A stretch of 64,000 nucleotides of DNA from Antedon mediterranea. Lineage: Eukaryota; Echinodermata; Crinoidea; Comatulida; Antedonidae. The notes under the pieces are model-generated. The model was not told where the DNA came from. It saw only the letters and a program-made list of their open reading frames with translations, and ran no database searches. Made by a program: the position numbers and the translations under genes. Positions 61,101 through 64,000 of this stretch are shown in pieces; position 1 is the first letter of the stretch, and every line of letters starts with the position of its first letter. The stretch covers positions 18,269,001 through 18,333,000 of the forward strand of contig NC_092680.1 in NCBI RefSeq assembly GCF_964355755.1, in the 5' to 3' direction.

Positions 61101-63719
61101 AAATTGTTTTGCCTGCACCAGATCTTTAAAACTCGCCTAATGATTAGAAGTTTAATTAATATCAATCAAAGTAGATGCACATTTTATAAAATGCTTAATT
61201 ATTAGAATACTGTACAAACTTATCTTATATAATCTATTAATTCGAAGTTAAAAATAAACTTGCTCAATCTAAATGTTCTTATATTGGAAAATACGCTTTG
61301 GATGTATTGATGTTATAATATCCTTTAATACGCATAATACTGTTAATGTTGATTGTATTAAACCACATCACCTGCCAAACGACCAACTCATGATTCAATC
61401 GCTTACGTATTGACAACATCATTAGTTAATGTCGTCAAATAGAACTAGTCGACAAAAGACCAAGTTTTTATCAATGTTGGGGACTTTTGTTTGTTTCCAC
61501 AAGTACGTGGGCCAGCGGCGAGTACGTGCTCAAACGCCATTCTTTCGTAGGTGAAATTTGAAAATGAAATGAAACGCATGGATCACCGATTCCCCACACC
61601 TGTGGTGACCTTAACCCAGTAAATTTATTACAGGGAAAAACCATAACATTAACGTTACGTCTGACCTAACCGATTGCTCTGTTAAAATGCCAAGGGCGAA
61701 GTACCGTAATATAAAGATTACAAAAAGCATGTCCAGGAGGCATTGGTATCAATCGAGCGAGGCGTTTAAAATGTATGCCTACCCAGAGAATCGCTTATTC
61801 AAGAAAGCTCGAGTTGCTTCATTCGTTCATTTTGAAGGATGGAACTAGGTAATCTATCAAAGTTTGAGGCGACATAGAGGGCACTCTAACAATCAATATA
61901 ATTATCAAACATGACATTTATGTTTATTTAATGGACACTAACAACATTGAAAAACTGTTAATTTGTTTGAACTCTCTCGTTGAGTTACTAAATCTAGGTC
62001 GAATTACGTATACAATACTATACAAAACTCACTATAATTAATTTGTATTAAACACGTGGATATTTTGAATGGAATAGTTTTAATTATGGCTGAGGTGAAA
62101 AAATGATACGATATATGGGTCATGCAAATCTCATGTTCGACATACATAGTACATAATGGTCATTATTATGTTCAAAGTTATGTCGTGTTAATGCATCACG
62201 ATTGATCGAAGTATCACAACGAATAATGTTATTTGAATTGACACGACACGGTTGTAATAATAGTATTATTCTATTCTCACATTTATATTATGCATTAATT
62301 AATCCCTCAGGAATAAGACAACCACGGGCTAGATAGCGGACTAGACGGAACAAAGTAAAATTATGATTGTTAGAAGATAGAAATCAAATATAGGCCTATA
62401 TTATTTTATCTTTAATATAAAAATTATTATATATATATATGTTTTTGTTCAAAATGTATTATAGCGTCGTAAATTTAAAACGTTAAACGCGTACTTCCAA
62501 GGGAACGTCTATTTATTATTTTGGACGCATTTTGACGCGTTTTGCAGGTATAGTCGTCCATTTATTACGTTTTTGGATGCGTCTGAACGCGTTTTATAAA
62601 TGGAACGTCAACGTTGGTCGCGTTTTTGCAATGGAATGTCTATTTATTATGTTTTTCACTGGGTAAATTTATTTGCGCATAAAAAAGCCTTGGTTTATGC
62701 GCATGCATATTTTTATTTCTACCTACATTTTTTAGCTTTAAGTTTCAGTAATAATCATTGAATCAAGAAATTGCTGTGACTTTGTGGTGTTTTTCTATTT
62801 CATTTGATTAAATTATATATGTATTTTTTAATATAATTTTGGTCCGTTATCAAGGACGTAAACGCAACGCAAGCGTTTTAACCAATGACAAGCGAAGTTA
62901 TAGACAGTTAGCAATCACAAGTGAATAAGCCATCGCTTGTGATTGGTCAATTCACTTGCCTTGCGTTACGTCCTTGCGTTGCGTCGCTAGTGGGAACCAC
63001 GCTTTATGGCGCGGGGAGAAAGAGAGGAGAGAGGTAGGAGGAGAGACATAAAAGATACTTTTTCTTATGTAGTAAAACTTAAACACTTGAAATAGAGTAA
63101 TAATATAATTTACTATTTCGACTTTTATGAGCAAGTATAATGTTAGTGTTTAATATCGATAAGCCCACACAATCATCACAATGAAGATATTTCTCCGGTA
63201 AATACAATACGTCAATTATAGTCAATGCTTTGTGCACTTAAAACTAAATTTATCGTTATTAGTTGTGATACTTTTCTCAGCTACAAGGACACTGAAGACG
63301 TTAATTATGATACTTAGTCATTTGCACTTTACTTAGATAGCAATTCAAGTGGTAATAAGTTTACTAAGTGACTACAATAATGAATATACTTTTTTTCTTT
63401 TTTTTTGTGTACAGGCTGATTGGATTGGAACCCGGATGTACAAGTCATACCGGGTATTCATCGCACTAGTGACGTATTTCGTTCCATTGACGATCATCTC
63501 AGTTTCATATTTTCGGGTGTGCGTTCGTCTTTGGTCGGAAATTCCAACGGAGGAATATAGTACAGGGACAGTTGCGAATGGACGTAAGAAGTTAGGACGT
63601 CGGTTTAGTACCACGCAGGCGCAGGTATTATCGAGGCGTAAAATTGCCCGGATGCTGATCGCAGTAGTTGCCGCATTCGGATTGTGCTACTTGCCGTTTA
63701 GGATAATCAATCTTATGAG
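57867..63719 (+). CDS. Rhodopsin-class neuropeptide GPCR, orexin/allatotropin receptor type, N-terminus to TM6
   Basis: A plasma-membrane seven-helix receptor, 3' end outside the window. Exons 57867-58196, 60018-60254 and 63415-63719 join in phase for 290 codons plus 2 bases. Seen: N-glycosylation sequon at N4, TM1 with GN (N48), TM2 with LAVAD (D76), WFFG in the first extracellular loop, the TM3 cysteine C103, DRY 127-129, TM4 W153, second-loop C187, TM5 P213 in YFVPL, a basic third intracellular loop, and TM6 FGLCYLPF (277-284). Orexin and allatotropin receptors carry CYLP where most class A receptors have CWxP, and have a similar VTYxxPL helix 5 followed by a short RxLW segment. From this I infer a peptide receptor of that type, probably Gq-coupled. 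CCK- and NPFF-like receptors are the alternatives. Confidence 0.85.
58197..60017 (+). other. GPCR intron 1 (1.8 kb)
   Basis: AT-rich intron. At 58534-58795 it contains an inverted fragment of the 600-bp element found at 51907-52507. I see nothing else in it. Confidence 0.75.
58534..58795. mobile_element. MITE-E fragment in GPCR intron 1
   Basis: Reverse complement of about 52045-52310, e.g. GGTGACTCCCTAGACGGTGA and CATAGCTTTTTAAAATGCCT. Confidence 0.85.
60018..60254 (+). CDS. GPCR exon B: TM3-DRY, TM4, second extracellular loop
   Basis: 79 codons, phase 0, acceptor ATCTTTTCAG and donor GTATTG. It carries TLTVIAVDRYLAICRSFQF, TM4 and the loop ending TECYQ. The DRY motif is intact (the orexin receptors I know have DRW here). 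Confidence 0.92.
60508..60563. mobile_element. 56-bp minimal MITE-G in GPCR intron 2
   Basis: AAAGCCTGTTTTCCTATCGA-TGTTATT joins almost directly to AATAACGTCGACAGGAAAAC-ATGCTTT. It is the two arms of 44553-44749 without the middle. Confidence 0.88.
62851..63005. mobile_element. MITE-B copy in GPCR intron 2, left end missing
   Basis: Starts abruptly at CAAGGACGTAAACGCAACGC and ends GTCGCTAGTGGGAACCACGC. Belongs to the GCAATCACAAG subfamily. Confidence 0.9.
63415..63719 (+). CDS. GPCR exon C: TM5, third intracellular loop, TM6
   Basis: 305 bases, starting in phase 0 after the acceptor TTTTTGTGTACAG and ending after two bases of an arginine codon at a GTCAGT donor. It starts ADWIGTRMYKSYRVF, has a basic loop around RKKLGRR and RRKIARM, and ends in TM6 FGLCYLPFRIINLM. 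No TM7 follows in the last 280 bases. Confidence 0.9.
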
Positions 63720-63932
63720 GTCAGTATGAAGCAAATGCTCATAACAAAGTAATATTGTACAATTCAACATCACCTTAAAACTACCACAAATATCAAGAGA
63801 TTTTCTAAAATAAAGCGGAGAGATTTTGGTAAAATCCGATTCTAAAGATGGAATGCCCAGATATATTGGACATTGAATTCTTTATTTTTAGAATCGTTTG
63901 CGTATGGTAACAATTATATTCAAATCAATGCG

Positions 63933-64000
63933 TAAAGCTCTGTCTACACTATCAAACTTTATGTGACAAAAATATGTGAGGTGCCCATATCATGGTAGTG
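63933..64000. mobile_element. MITE-A, left part, cut by window end
   Basis: AAAGCTCTGTCTACACTATC, then AACTTTATGTGAC and GTGCCCATAT; runs off the right end in the GPCR intron. Confidence 0.9.

Larger units (their letters stand above)
60255..63414 (+). other. GPCR intron 2 (3.2 kb)
   Basis: Contains a 56-bp hairpin element (60508-60563), a degenerate repeat with GGACGC/ACGCGTTTT motifs at about 62470-62660 and a left-truncated MITE-B copy (62851-63005). A 115-codon open frame at 60313-60660 runs through the hairpin element and resembles nothing known; I treat it as chance. Confidence 0.7.

Overview
This is a 64-kb piece of an AT-rich animal genome carrying two spliced genes at its edges and a long, repeat-dominated interval between them. 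Phylum cannot be fixed from the sequence alone. The intron-rich THOC1 gene, the orexin/allatotropin-type receptor and the dense population of tRNA-derived SINEs and MITEs fit a marine invertebrate deuterostome, with an echinoderm as my best guess (inference, low confidence).

Left edge, minus strand, 424-5498: the first nine coding exons of THOC1 (HPR1), a subunit of the nuclear THO/TREX mRNA-export complex. The splice sites and reading phases join into 254 codons with no stop, and the rest of the gene lies off the left end. Its introns hold MITE copies and two copies of a tRNA-derived SINE.

Middle, about 5.5-57.7 kb: I find no convincing protein-coding gene. The open frames here are short, mostly lack an ATG or lie in repeats. 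The interval holds: (1) MITE-A, TIR AAGCTCTGTCTACACTATCA, about eleven copies; (2) MITE-B, termini AGC(T/G)TGGTTCCCACTAG, about fifteen copies, often abutting or nested; both families show TAA/TTA target duplications; (3) a 310-350 bp family with TTAAAGATGTATTG ends; (4) several lower-copy inverted-repeat elements; (5) at least four tRNA-derived SINE families, two of them inserted into MITEs; (6) tandem arrays with units of 91 bp (22.3 kb), about 20-40 bp (31.4-32.5 kb), 27-28 bp (54.7-55.7 kb), 61 bp (9.1 kb), 38 bp (3.5 kb) and a degenerate CRE-motif array (49.7-50.5 kb).

Right edge, plus strand, 57867-63719: three coding exons (290 codons plus 2 bases) of a rhodopsin-class neuropeptide GPCR, from the extracellular N-terminus through TM6. 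The TM6 motif CYLP in place of CWxP and the TM5 region point to the orexin/allatotropin receptor type. TM7 and the C-tail lie beyond the right end. The two genes have no evident functional link; they are simply neighbours facing away from the repeat-filled interval.

The octamer TAGGCCTA recurs about 25 times although under one copy is expected from base composition. It is the most striking genome-wide-looking signal that the features do not explain.
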